Shown piece by piece: positions 1 through 12,048 of a DNA stretch of 64,000 bases; position 1 is the stretch's first letter; every line of letters begins with the position of its first letter. The translations under genes and the position numbers were made by a program. Source of the DNA: Brachypterus glaber (Eukaryota > Arthropoda > Insecta > Coleoptera > Kateretidae); NCBI GenBank assembly GCA_958510825.1, contig OY294048.1, forward strand, positions 17,687,589-17,751,588. Reading direction: 5' to 3'. The notes below the pieces were generated by a model, which ran no database searches, had not been told where the DNA came from, and saw only the letters and a list, made by a program, of their open reading frames with translations.

Positions 1-2125
1 CCTAAAAACGTATGTTATGAAACTAGTACTATTTTATTGTGACAGTCTTAAAAACTTTTTGTGCGTCACACAGTGGGGTATTTGACCCACAAAGTTGGAC
101 AAAAATATTTTAAGGATTTTTCTTGCTCTATATGTTATGAAATAACATATGTTAAAAATTATGCATAGACAATTTTTACGTGATTATGGTCTTTTTCATA
201 ATTATAATGTTCTATGTCCATTTTTTTTTAGTGTTATATTATTTAATTTTTTTATAAATTTTAAAGTTGTTTTATTAAAAGTAATCGTTAAAAGTAATTT
301 TATTATTAATTTCTAATATGTATTTAATCCTTTTTTTTTAATATTTTTTTAAAAAACAGGCTATAATGAAAAAAAAATTGGGAGAATACTAGTTATAAAG
401 GAAATAAAAAGTAATAAAATCCTTAAATAAAAATATTTACTAAATAAATAACTACATACATAAATACACACTATTTATAAAGAAACTTAAGCAAAAAGTA
501 TACTGCACAGATAGGCTTTCCCATTTTTCCGCAGTTCCCCGCCCCGGCGGGTTGGATTATTATATTTTTAGAATCAGTTGCAACTACCTCGGAAACCTCT
601 TTATATCAATGTTCACGAAAATATTGTAAACATTTGTATTTTTTATTCATTTGTCCCCCTTTTGCCACCTGAATGTTAAACAAAAACTATCAAAACTGAG
701 ATTTTTCGAACAAACCTGTATGAAAATTTTTAAGTCTCTAGCTCAAAGTGTTCTTGCGTTATGGTGCTTACACTTGAAAGTTATAAGGCTTCCCGGGCAC
801 TCTGACCAACCAACCAACCGGAAAAAAGTCTACCGACTTTCTTTGCTGGATTTTTTTTTGACACAAAACTCCATAAGAAGCAAAAATAAGAAAGAATTTT
901 TTTTTAATTTTCTTTTCCCAATTTTTTAAAACTTTAAAATGGAAAAGCAAAAATAATTTTTTCTCAATTTTTTAAAACACAAAATCATATATGACATTGA
1001 CTATCACTAACATTAATTGCTTGAATCATAAAAAAGCATTTAGAATCAATTAATTAGAATCTTACATAAAAAGTAGCAGTTTTATTATAGATTATAATAA
1101 AAGAGTTGTACAATTCAAATAAATCTCTGATGATTTAAACTCACTTTTTGAGAAAAGCCGCAAAATTCGCAAAATATAATTTTTAATTTTAAAAGTAGAA
1201 ACCATAAGGAATATTAAAAACATAATTTCAGGCGATACCTTTGAGGCCTTGTTAATTAAAAACCTACATGCAGTGTTTAATTTAGCATAATATTATCTAC
1301 ATATACTTAGTCCGATAAAAAAATATACCACGACTTAAAAACAACAGGTAATTTTATGATTCAAACAGTCTCTCTCTCTCTCTTCTTTATTCAAACAGTC
1401 GTTTGAAGCACATACCTGTAGATATTGAATCCATTTAATAAATTTTTAATTAAATGCAAACCCCTAAAATTACTGCCTTGCAAATTTGCACTTAAATTTT
1501 ATTATTTATTTTTTATATTGTTTTCTTATTATTATATTAGCCCTCAAAAATAGTCAAGTTTAGACTAATATATTTCAGCTTGAGTGAATCACAGCAAATT
1601 AATTTTAACAAGGCAGTAGTGGGGTATAAACTTGTCGATACAAGAAATAAAACGCCTATTATTTCATTTTCGTTTTCTTGAATTGTCCAACTATTGAAGC
1701 CAAATCCCCCTTAGTGCATCATGGCCGAAACTACCCAAACCAAATAATGTAAAAGTTATATAAAAATTTGATTTTTTTTTCCTAGAGGAAAGTAAATGTT
1801 CTTGTTTTCTTTTGTTTTTTTTTATTGAATAATAGAGCTAAATTCTTGTTTGCAGCAGTATATTTTAAGCAATACAATTATTTATTATCTAGTATTATTA
1901 TTTTTAATAGAATTACCCATAACGTGCCAATTATAATAATACCTAATCGTGACAATTATACTTATGTGAGAATTATACTTATACCTGGTAACAAGGATAT
2001 TGGCAACAACTGTTTTTATAATACCAATGGATTAACAATATTTAAAGAGTACGAGTTTCATAAAGGATGAAACGCTATACAATGATGTCATGATGTATTT
2101 GGCAATATGCACGGTGTCTGGCTCA
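1..2125. other. AT-rich stretch without recognisable gene
   Basis: No coding exon was recognised. The region is very AT-rich, with homopolymer A and T runs and a short CT microsatellite near 1371-1382. Around 690-800 there is a degenerate copy of a dispersed repeat whose core reads like AAGTCTCTAGCTCAAAG; related copies recur near 12840-12870, 30280-30310 and 63630-63660. Short open frames here show no protein-like composition. Confidence 0.5.
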
Positions 2126-2542
2126 TAGACAGGGAAAGTCCTCCAAAGTCCTCCTGCGACAAACTTGCACATGCGCACTATTATTGTTTTTTTTTTTGAC
2201 AAGGATTTTTTAACTTAACTTTAACTTAGTTTCAGGTGTCAAATAAAAATTGTAAAAATGCAAAAAAAAATAAACATCTACGAAGAAACGTCGAAGTAGT
2301 TTTTTTTTAAATTATTTTATAAGAATTTTTCGAGGTGTGTTTGAATTTTGGAATTTTGTACACCTACTTTAGTACACCAGGGATTGACCCTTTGCTCTTC
2401 AGAAAGCAACAATACAGGTCATGTTTAAAGTCATAAACAAATGCAGCAAAAAAAAAACAATTAAAACACAGTAGAAGTCGAAAAATTGACAGAAACCAAC
2501 GAAGATCTGGCAGTACTGACAGTATAAACAAACTACTAATAA

Positions 2543-3280
2543 TTCGTCACCCCAATATTGGTTTGCCGTATCTATAAATCCAAAACGGTGGCTGTAAACT
2601 TTTATAATCGTAAACCAATACCTTCGAATTTTAGTTTGCCAGATAATATTTCTTTTTCAGAAAATACAAAATTTTTAGGTACTATTGTGGACTGTAAACT
2701 AAGTGGTGAAGCACATATTAATAAACTTTGTAAAAAAATTAACAGTGTATATTTCGGTATACTGCAACTGCTAAACTCGCTTTCTAAGCAAGGTTTATTA
2801 AAAGTGTATTATTCCTTAGCATACTGTCACATCTCTTTTAATATAATGTATTGGGGTTACTCATCAGAAATGACGAGAGTTTTTGTATTACAGAAACGTC
2901 TTATAAGGTTAATTTTTGGACTTGGTTATAGAGAAAGTTGCAAGGAAATATTTAAAAAAGAAAAAATATTGACAGTTCCATCCATTTTTATACTAAAATG
3001 TATAACTTTTACAAGGCAAAATATTAAGCAATTTGAGATTTCCGCCACAAATCACTCCCACGATACGAGACATAGTGAGTTATTAAAAATTCCCAAACAC
3101 AAAACAGAAAAATTTAAGAATTCACCTTTTTATCAATGTATTTATTTTTACAATGCTTTGCCTGATTCACTAAAACAAATAAAAAGCTACCGCGTGTTTA
3201 AGTTGAAGGTGAAATCTTTACTTATAAAAAACGTCGTTTATAAATTTTCTGAATTTCAAACATGTAACTTTGAATTGTAA
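2543..3280 (+). pseudogene. Non-LTR retrotransposon ORF2 fragment, C-terminal reverse transcriptase
   Basis: The reading frame is open from the base after an in-frame TAA at 2540-2542 to the stop at 3278-3280, about 245 codons. It lacks a convincing ATG start and is truncated at the 5' end. It has the thumb and post-RT region of CR1/Jockey-type LINE proteins: a TKFLGTIVDCKLS-like block near its residue 38 onward, then HINKLCKKINSVYFGI, then a VLQKRLIRLIFGL stretch. The catalytic YXDD core and the endonuclease are missing, so it cannot be autonomous. The C-terminus is rich in Lys and Phe. I cannot separate CR1 from Jockey by eye; family membership as a LINE is fairly secure. Confidence 0.8.
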
Positions 3281-3504
3281 ATATTCTAGTCATATTATTG
3301 TTGTTATTTTTAATGTTTGTACTTGTTTATTATTGTTTGTAGTCAATAAATAAAAACGTTTACCTACGGGTGCATGTTTTTATTTATTAAACATTGTTCA
3401 CGAGTTTTTTTGCTTTTTATATTTTTTATTTTTTCTCCTGCACAATGTTTGAACTCTTAATTTTATATATTTATGACTATCCAAATGTACATTGTACCCA
3501 CTGG

Positions 3505-3550
3505 TTAAATAAAATTTATTTATTTATATATTTATTTATTTATTTATATT
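3505..3550 (+). repeat. TTTA-rich microsatellite tail
   Basis: Simple TTTA/TTATA repeats follow the 3' untranslated part of the LINE fragment. A short microsatellite tail instead of long poly(A) is typical of CR1-like LINEs, which agrees with the ORF call. Confidence 0.55.
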
Positions 3551-3971
3551 TAAGGACTTTTTAAGATTTTTACTGGGGGATTTTTGGAGATAAGACAAAT
3601 GAATACTGGATGACCAATTGTTTTACGACCGACAGCATTTCACAGCTGATAAAGATGCGTACTGCGCAAGGTCAGATATGTTGCGTTACGTCATTTCGAT
3701 GCCCCGTTCTGTCACAAAATAATCTTGCGTAGGTTGGACTTTTAGTCCTCTTTTCTTCTCTATGGTCTGGCTCGATGGTTAAATCTCGACTTTAAACAAA
3801 CTCACTTTTTTTCATATTTTGTTTATTTATGATAAAACTAACAACTTATGACCAAAAATTAAATTTTCTATAGGGCCATTTTTTATTTGATAAAATATAG
3901 ATTAAATTAAAAAAAAAAAAAAACGGACCACGATTGACTTATACGATTGTATTAGCAAAAATAGAGCTTTT

Positions 3972-4222
3972 TAAACCGAGGTTAAATCGAAGGGTAAACC
4001 GCAGAGGAATTCATGTGTACAAATTGGAGGTAATCTGGAGGAAATCTTTGAGGGTTACGAGGTAATCTGAAGAAAATCTTTAAAGATATCCTCCTTTTCG
4101 GAGGAAATCTTAGAAACTCGAGGTAATATTTGGAGGTAATCTGGAGGAAATTTTTGAAGATTTCCTCCTAAAAGGAATTCAGGTGTACAAAATTTTGTGA
4201 GCGCTTTACTCCTCGGGTTAAA
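3972..4222. mobile_element. Short inverted-repeat element with GGAGGAAATC internal repeats
   Basis: The left end (TTAAACCGAGG with AGGGTAAACCGC) is inverted against the right end (GCGCTTTACTCCTCGGG). Both ends carry an inner GAATTCA(T/G)GTGTACAAA block. The interior repeats words such as GGAGGTAATCTGGAGGAAA. A fragment of the same family lies at about 18990-19170 in the first cuticle-gene intron, and a relative is at 40501-41335. No coding capacity, so a non-autonomous element. Confidence 0.55.
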
Positions 4223-4346
4223 CGATCGAGCAAAAAATCTGTAGTTCATTGTTAAAAAACAGACAAAATTGCCAATTATTTAAACCGGAATTTTATTAAA
4301 TGGTAAAATGGTAATTTTGGAATTTTATTAAATGGTAAAATCACAG

Positions 4347-5637
4347 CAGGGGAAGATGGGGGTGGTTCAACCAAGTGGCACATTCAAACACCCTAGTAAC
4401 ATTGAACTTGGACAAGTTTTTTGACCAGAGTACTTAATAAAGTTCTTTCTAAAGAATTGGACAATTCTTGAGCAAGAGAATTAGACAATTCTTGAACAAG
4501 AGAAATATTCATGGTTCTGTATCCAGACTTGGGTAAGACTTTAGCAAGATTCTGGAAGCAGAGCGTTTAGCAATACTTTGTCAAGTCTTTAGCAAGCAAT
4601 TTGACAAGATTTTTGGTCAAGACCTACTCTAGCAAGTAAAATTTGATCACGGTAGAGGTCGCTTTTCGATTTCTTGTCAATTTTTCTTGCAAAGACCATT
4701 GAGGTAGAGAGGGGAGAGTGCCAGAGCCGTTGAAATTTCTTGTGCCAATTTTGATTCGCGCATCTATCTCTCTCAAAAATTCCGTTCTAACGGTCTTGCT
4801 CACTTCGAAATACACAAAGATAGCCACTCGGTCAGACAGAATTTCTGTTCCCCCCACTCTAATCATTGAAAAACACTGAAATAAATTTTAGGTTAGTTTA
4901 AAAACCAAAGTTGAAATAACTACGCAAACTCAAACCTGCAAAACAAATCTAAACTTTTATTCAAAATAATTATAATAAATTTTACAAATTCTTATCTCTT
5001 TCCACTTATATTAAAGAACTATAATATCCTTCCTTACAGTTTTCTTAAATTAGTAAATTACCTTATGTATTATTAAATATATAAAAACTTTCATTACTAT
5101 TTTCTCGGTGTCTCCCAGTTGCTTTTTTATATTTATAAGTATTCTTTTTTTGTTTTTACTTTATATTACTTTACTTATATTGTTAACTTTTCTCTCTCTT
5201 GTGAACGCGCTTTTATTTTTATTTCTTCTCACTAATGTGTAAGAGGAAGTTTTATTCACATTTGATTTTATTTATTAAAGTTATATTTTTTAGTGATATT
5301 TTATCTTATGTGTTTAAAGTTTTTGTAAACTGCATGTTTTTACCTATACCTATATTGAAGTTTATTTAATAAATGTAATAAAAAATAAAGAACATTCTAA
5401 TACTATTGATGTTTGAAACTGCCCCTTGTCTTGGTTGAACTTTGGGGCAGATTTAACCATTTTGCAGCTTGCCATTTAAACAGCAAAAAATATTTATTTT
5501 ATAAAAATTTTAACTACAGCTATTTATAAACAAAGGTTTGAAGTTTACGACCATGGCAAAACTATTTGTAAATATTTATATTTTACAAAGATATTAATTA
5601 AAAAAAAAAGTGGTTGAACCATCTTCCAACTTCCCCT
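4347..5637. mobile_element. Non-autonomous element with CAGGGGAAGATGG-type terminal inverted repeats
   Basis: The left terminus CAGGGGAAGATGGGGGTGG then TTCAACCA is inverted against the right terminus near 5610-5637 (TGGTTGAACC, then CTTCC, then TTCCCCT). A related internal copy, GGTTGAACTTTGGGGC, occurs near 5435. The interior has no reading frame like a transposase. Internal repeats of GGACAATTCTTGAGCAAGAG-type words occur at 4460-4510. Confidence 0.5.
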
Positions 5638-5741
5638 ACTTATACCGGATGGCTCGCCCCTGTAACTTTTTTGTTCCTAGAGATAAAAGAATGAAATTTA
5701 CATATTGTCTTATAGACACTATTTTTAATTATATCACCTAA

Positions 5742-5903
5742 GGGAACGTTCAAGTATTACGTAACGTAAATTTTACCAGAATTCATACACTTCATACCCC
5801 GGTTCTTGCGTTAGTATAGTTTATAGAGATTTCATATTTTGGCTAACCCCCCCCCACCCAAAAGTTGTTAGGGAGGTAGCCAAAATATGAAATCTCTACA
5901 GTA
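5742..5903. mobile_element. Truncated copy of the GGGAACGTTCAAG Harbinger-like MITE
   Basis: It follows a TAA and begins GGGAACGTTCAAGTATTAC, the terminus shared with complete copies at 44797-45021, 29517-29600 and 11935-14665. An internal hairpin around GAGATTTCATATTTTGGCTA (5828-5897) is present, but the right terminal repeat is missing after the CTCTACAG block. A TAA target and this terminus suggest the PIF/Harbinger group. Confidence 0.65.
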
Positions 5904-6913
5904 AGGTGCATCGGTTTTTAAATATTTTTTTTTAATTCACTTCTAACAGTAATTTTCTGATGCTTTAAGTCATAAATAGAAAAACTGTTCAAGGAGAGGC
6001 TCCACAACTGATTTTTTCAGGTGGCGCAATACCCTCAAAAGTAAGCATATCACGAAACTTCGACTTTTTCGTAAATATTTTATAAATAAAGATTAATCCA
6101 CACTCCACTATCAATGCAATGGAGTCAAGATTTTCATATTTTCAAGGTTTTAGGCCAATTTTTACTTTTTTATTTGAATATTTTCTATTAAAATGTTGGT
6201 TTCGCAAGAAATAAATAAAAAATTAGTTCCTCCTAAAAAATCGAGTCAGTAACCTCTTATGAAATGTATACTCTTAATTTGTTAATAAATATCATACACG
6301 CGATTTTATCATTTATGATGGGTTTTCTGTCACAATTCTACAGTAGGGTATTTCATAAAACACGATAAAAAATAGATTTGCTCTCATCATGTCTTATCGT
6401 GAAAAAACAAAATAAGTTTCTGTGTCAAATTTCAGCTAAAAAATAAAATTGGATTCTGCCCCTTTTATTTAAAAAATAAAAAAAAATTGTGTCGTAAATA
6501 AATTAAATCTGTGCTAAAATGCAGTTAAAAGAAAATAATTTGGCATACACCTACTTCAAATAAAAATAAAAAATAAATATTAAACTGTTTTTTTTTTTAT
6601 CGAAACACTATTCATTACTCAAAAAAACGTTTTTTTGTCTGTCTAAAAAAGTGTATCTTTTACGATTTTCTTTCAAATGGGAATTGATTTCTTATGTCAT
6701 CAGTTATGTTTTAGTCCAAAAAATGTAGGGGTCCACGAAATTTTTATTTAAAATCTCCCAGGTGAACCGTGAAATACAACACTTTAAAATTTTAGCCAAA
6801 TCCCTGGAATAACATTTTTCTACGCAAATGTAAATTAAAAAAAGTAAATAATTTGTGCCCCTTTACTCGATTTTTACCAAAAACAAGTCACTTTTCACAC
6901 GTTATGTAATATA
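5904..6913. other. AT-rich stretch without recognisable feature
   Basis: I see no exon, RNA gene or clear inverted repeat here. It is AT-rich with long A and T runs. Confidence 0.4.
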
Positions 6914-8324
6914 CAGGGCGGGCCATCTAAGACGTACAGGGCGTTTTTTGGAGTTATTTCTAAAGCTGCCAATTTAAAATTGATACTATTGATTATAGAC
7001 CCAATAAGCTATAAATCTGACTAAAAAAAATTTTTAACTAGCTTTGGTTTTGGAGTTACGGTCATATGAAACTGAATTTAATTGGTAAACTTTAGTTAAA
7101 ACTTCTAAAATCTGAAAAACTGTTGCGTTTTCTTTAACGTTCCATACTTTTCACAACTAATAACGTTAGTTTTAAGACAAAAAACTGAAATTAAAAAATA
7201 GTTATTTTTAAAAATTTTTAACAATGTATGAGTTGAACGCAAGTAGATAAAGCTTGCTGTGACACTTTACTAAATCTTGTAAAATGACAATTCACTTGTC
7301 AGTGGTTTGAATAATTTTGAAAATGTTAGTTTTTTATTTATGAAAAAGAAAAATACTTAATAATTATAATAAATAAATAGATATTTAGAAAAATAAAATA
7401 ATAGCATGTATAAGGAAGTTACAGTTTGTAAACCATGGTTTGGCGAAAAATTATTATTCAGTGAGAAGTTTTAAAATTATAACTTGGAAGTGATAAAAAA
7501 TTATAAATAAGCAAGAAAAGCCTGGTGCATGTTTATTTTTCATAAAAATGGTGCAGTTTTACCTCGAGTTTTACTTAAATTTGGGTTTTACTTGTCTTAG
7601 AAGTCAGGGGATACAAGAGCTAATACAATGAACTAAATTATACTTCTAATTGCTTAACTTAATTAAAAATTCAAATACGTATCTATTTAGTTTTTTTTAT
7701 TTGTTTTTAGTTATAAATTTATTGTGTAGACCTTATTTTTATAACAGTTCTTAAAACGTTCAAAAACTACATGTATTCAAATTATGCTGGTTGGTGATAA
7801 AATTCAGAAGCACTTTTAACTGATTTCTATTTTTTAATCCATTTTTCACGAATTTATCAAAAAAATAAGTTTATTCTTTAATTTCGAACATAGTTATTGC
7901 AAAAGAAAAAGTCAGTTGACATCATAGGTAAAATAAATTGACATTTATGAAAGACTCACGATTAGAAAAATTTTATCACAGCAAACTAAATAAAATCATT
8001 TTATTTAAATACACTGTAAGAAATTTTTAAAATTATTAATTTTTCAATTTAGATTTTTTGTTTAAAAAATTGAGTTACTAGTTACAAAAAGTATTGAACG
8101 TTAAAGAAAAAGCAAATATTTTTAGATTTTCAAGTTTTTAACTAAACTTTATCATTGAAATTCAGTTTCATATGGCCGCAACTCCAAAATAAAAGCTAGT
8201 TAAAATGTTTTGTTTGGTCAGACTAATAGCTTATTGGATCTATAATCAATAGTTTTAATTTTAAATTGATAGCTTTAGAAATAACGCCAAAAAATTCCCT
8301 ATACGTCTTAGATGGCCCGTCCTG
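6914..8324. mobile_element. 1.4 kb foldback element, TA-flanked, CAGGGCGGGCCATCTAAG ends
   Basis: The ends are inverted copies starting CAGGGCGGGCCATCTAAGAC and flanked by TA on each side. The inverted arms extend about 300 bases (6914-7215 against 8030-8324), including the shared CTATTGATTATAGA and AGCTTATTGGATCT blocks. There is no transposase frame. Fragments of the same family flank the nested stack at 56630-56840 and 59310-59377. TA duplication fits Tc1/mariner-like mobilisation, which is inference. Confidence 0.75.
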
Positions 8325-9640
8325 TATATACGTATGTATAGTTAATATGTATAGTCAATATTGTTGTGTGTAACAAATTAGTGGTCAAATGTTTCGATTT
8401 AGTGACCCTTATAAAAATTTCCCTCATAATTCGTCAAAATTATTCCATAAGCCTGTTTCTGTGTTTATTTTCAACGTTGATGTGTCATAACTGAATTTAC
8501 GCCGACTACTCCATATTATATTTGTATGTACACTAGGGTGCCAGCCAAAAAAGTGACATTTTCGGATTGCGTGTTTTTGGGACCCTTGGTTGCCATGGGA
8601 CCGAGTAGACTTCAAACAAAATTTTATCCAAAACAAACTATTTTTACCTGGCGCTGTTAAATAAAAAAAATACTAAAAATAGGAATTTTTAATTTATCTA
8701 GCAATCTTAAACTTCAAAACTTTTAAACTTATTTTTTTTTAATAACAATCCAGTTCGCGAACATCCTCCAATTTTAAACGAAAAAGTTTGTAGGGGGCGC
8801 CACATTATATGTATTTCATTAAAAAAATAGGTGCGCGCCTATCCAGTGTAAAGAGTATGTGTAGGGTGGAATAAAACAAGATTCTTTTTCAAAAACGTGA
8901 AACGGATAGAGGCGAAAAGTTGCATTTAAAAACAAAAATAAAGTGTCCAAAATTTGGGTTCTAGATAAAGTCATCTTAATGTATCAGTTTTGCTTGAAAT
9001 ATTGAGTTTTTTTTTAATATATATATAGTGTAGTAACGGAACTTTTCTTATCTTTTATCTAGTTACGTTTTTTTGAGATAAGAAATAGGTTTATTTCGTC
9101 TTGATCATTTCTCGATGACTAACTTATTCTCTAGACTAGCGAGAGTCTCGACGATTATCCCCTCTTGTCTTGTTTTGCAAGATTCTTAATTTTCCAGACT
9201 GTGTGAAAAGTGTATAACATGTGTGAAATGTGATTTTTTTTTTGTTATTCACTGTTGATATATCTTAAATTTTCACCTGTAATACACCTTATATAAACTT
9301 GACATTCCTGTGCGAAATAAATAACGATTTAATTACATATTTTAAGAAAGTGGGTCAAAGAATAAAGGCAAAAAAATAAAATGTCTAAAATAACAAAATA
9401 ACAAAATAACCTTTGAAAAATTAAAAACGGTAAGGTTTTTAATCATATTCATTTTTAACACAAATAAAATATTTACTTGATAAGTAGGCACTTATTTTAG
9501 ATAGATAAGATATATAAGAGGGATAGAGGGATAGATGAGATAGACCTAACTACTTACCTTATTTATTATTACGTACCTAGTATATTACGTACCGAGTACG
9601 CGAACCTGGTTTTCAGTGAATGAGAGTACTTATTTTTTTT
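8325..9640. other. Intergenic, repeat-like, no gene recognised
   Basis: The stretch near 8890-9000, with words such as AAAAGTTGCATTTA and CAAAATTTGGGT, is repeated in diverged form near 61275-61390. It is therefore part of a dispersed family. No exon or structured RNA is evident. Confidence 0.4.
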
Positions 9641-9754
9641 ACGAAACTGAGCCGAGTAAAAACAGCACTTGAAGTGCACCAAAAATGGTGTGCATCGAGG
9701 TGCGTATACTATTTTTCCTATATATTTGCACCTAATCATGCAAAAAACACAAAA

Positions 9755-10396
9755 ATTTTCTAAAAATTAATTTGTCAATTGAGGTTATGTGTTTGACCTT
9801 TACTTATTTTCTGATAGCAGATATGTAAAGTCTACTCTTTGTCACTTCCCAACCGTTGTCATAGACAACGGGTGGAAAATCGGTCGTAGGAAATAGTATT
9901 ACTCACCGAGTACGCTTCGTAGATGAGGGTAATGGGGGGTAATTACCCCCCCATAGGCGTGGGCGCCAATTTTGTTTGCAGGGCGCCAAGTTTGGTAGAA
10001 ACCGTCAGGGACACAGTTTTTTTTCTTGTTGGTAATTTTTTGGGCGCCACGTTTGGTAGGCACCGTCAGGGACAAAACTGTTTTTCTTGATGGCATTTTT
10101 TGGGGGGAATTTTTTTTTTGTAGGCGCACTAAGCTTTATTTTAGGGTGTTTTTTCTTTTGCTAGGGGCGCCAAATTTGAGGCTTGAAATGCCGGCCCTGG
10201 GTATTACCCCCCATAGAAGAAAAAGATCTACGCCCTTGAGTACTCGAACCTAGCAAAAAATGTCTAAAAATTTGTTTGTCAATTTGAGGTTATGTGTTTG
10301 ACGTTTACTCATTATCTGACAGCAGATTTGTAAAATCAGCTGGTTTTTACTTCTCGACCGCTGTCGTGGCAACGGTTGGAAAATGAGCACTATACT
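9755..10396. repeat. Direct repeats of about 140 bases flanking a GGCGCC minisatellite
   Basis: Copies at 9755-9890 and 10260-10396 share the order AATTTGTCAATT, GAGGTTATGTGTTTGAC, CTGATAGCAGAT or CTGACAGCAGAT, and an AACCGTTGTC/GACCGCTGTC hairpin word. Between them, at about 9955-10180, lie about three degenerate units containing GGGCGCCAAGTTTGGTAG and ACCGTCAGGGACA. The same minisatellite is better preserved at 40690-41115. The arrangement looks like a duplication or a repeat-flanked element; no coding sequence is seen. Confidence 0.65.
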
Positions 10397-10418
10397 CAAA
10401 AATAAGTTACTAAATGTT

Positions 10419-11056
10419 AAGGGACGATTCCAGCTCCAAAAATATAAAAAAAGTTCCTATAAAGGTTGGTCCAGAAATCAGCCCTAAGGGAGTTACGACC
10501 CTCCTAAGAGTACATCTGAAAACTAGTTTTTATTTAATATCTCTGGAACCCCGGGTAAAAAAGGTTTATATATTTGAGATATGATCTGATCTCTGTATAT
10601 CCAAATTTCATGTCCAAGAATATATCAAGAGATCCAATCATATATGCTTATATATAAGCAGTTATATATCAAGAGATCCAATCATATCTCGTCATATATG
10701 AGCAGATATGCTTATATATAAGCAGATATAATCTATTTGTACAAGTGATAAGATATAAAAATATATGTGCATATATCAAGAGATCCGATCATATCTCTTC
10801 ATATATGAGCAGTTATGCTTATATATAAGCAGTTATATATCAAGAGATCTAATCATATCTCGCCATATATGAGCAGATATGCTTATACATAAGCAGATAT
10901 AATCTATTTATACAACTGAGATATGATTGGATCTCTTGATATATAACTGCCTTTATATAAGCATATATGATTGGATCTCTTGATATATTCATGGACATGA
11001 AATTTGGATATACAGAGATCCGATCATATCTCAAATATATAAACCTTTTTTTCCCG
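10419..11056. repeat. AT palindrome array with ATATATCAAGAGATCC units
   Basis: At 10419-10510 there is a fragment of the family beginning GGGACGATTCCAGCTCC (relatives at 28824-29202 and 33477-33566). From 10548 to 11056 the sequence is a palindrome cluster. The unit ATATATCAAGAGATCCAATC, with TATATGAGCAGATATGC words, recurs at least six times in both orientations. The outer arms (about 10548-10665 and 10935-11056) are inverted copies of each other. Confidence 0.7.
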
Positions 11057-11934
11057 GGAACCAATAAACCACAGTAACGAGTTTTTTCAAATACCTTGAC
11101 ATTGATAAAGGTTATCATTTAATATGTGGTTTACCCCAATCATGCCCAAACAGAAGGACTTTGAGTACTCTAATAAGTTTCGCTTTCAACTATTTTTATT
11201 CAGTAACTCAAAAACTATAAAATATATAAAAATTATGAAATTCTAGCCGTTAGATTTTCTGTTTTTTAATATTAAACCAAAATAAATAATTAGCATTTTT
11301 AATTATAATATTTCTTGTTCTTTTTATATAAAATAATGAAAAAATCTTGTTATTAACACTTTAATAAAAAACTAAATATATATGAACAGCTTCAACCTTT
11401 CGAAGTTAATTTGTCCCTTCTTCTTCAGGGTAAAAATTAAAAATAGAAATTAAAAATTATATAAATTTAAAATCTAATTGTCAAAAAACTATTCCTATTA
11501 TAACAATTATAATAGTTATTGGGAGATAAAGATTGATAAATATTTCAGGAAAAATTGTTTTTTAAAGTACAAAAAAAAAAGTTTATAGTGGACAAAAAAG
11601 TCGAAAAAAATATAGGGAAACTTGCTATCAAAGACATTTTTACAGAAAAACTACTTTTATTTAATCGTCAATTACCTATCTTTAATAGTAACATGACTGA
11701 AAAATTAATTTGAACAACAAAAAAGTTAAAGGGGATAAGGTCTGTTAATAAAATATCCCCATGGCAAGGTAGGTACTCTTCACATTCAAATTTCCACACT
11801 GGTTAAAATTTACCTTAAATCAAACATTTTTATATAGAAATGTTTTTTATCAAATTCCGAACTCTAATTATTAAAAGATAATTATCTCAAAAACTAAACT
11901 TACAATTTTTTTACGGATTCGGATATAGCATTAA
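11057..11934. other. AT-rich stretch without recognisable feature
   Basis: No exon, RNA gene or strong inverted repeat was recognised. The end abuts the TAA target site of the next element. Confidence 0.35.
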
Positions 11935-12048
11935 GGGAACGTTCAAGTATTACGTAACGCAAATTGTACCAAAATTCATACACTTCATACCCCGGTTCCC
12001 GCTTTAAAGACTTTTTTTTTAGAGATTTTATATTTTGGCTACCCCCCC

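Larger units (their letters stand above)
2126..3768. mobile_element. LINE-containing block with weak inverted ends
   Basis: This block encloses the reverse-transcriptase ORF fragment described separately. Its outer edges are weakly inverted: CATAGACAGGGAAAG near 2127 matches the reverse complement of the stretch around 3750-3768 (CATAGAGAAGAAAAG). Downstream of the ORF there are two AATAAA-like signals and, at 3505-3550, a TTTA-rich tail of the kind expected at a LINE 3' end. The outer inverted ends could belong to an older element into which the LINE inserted. Confidence 0.35.
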
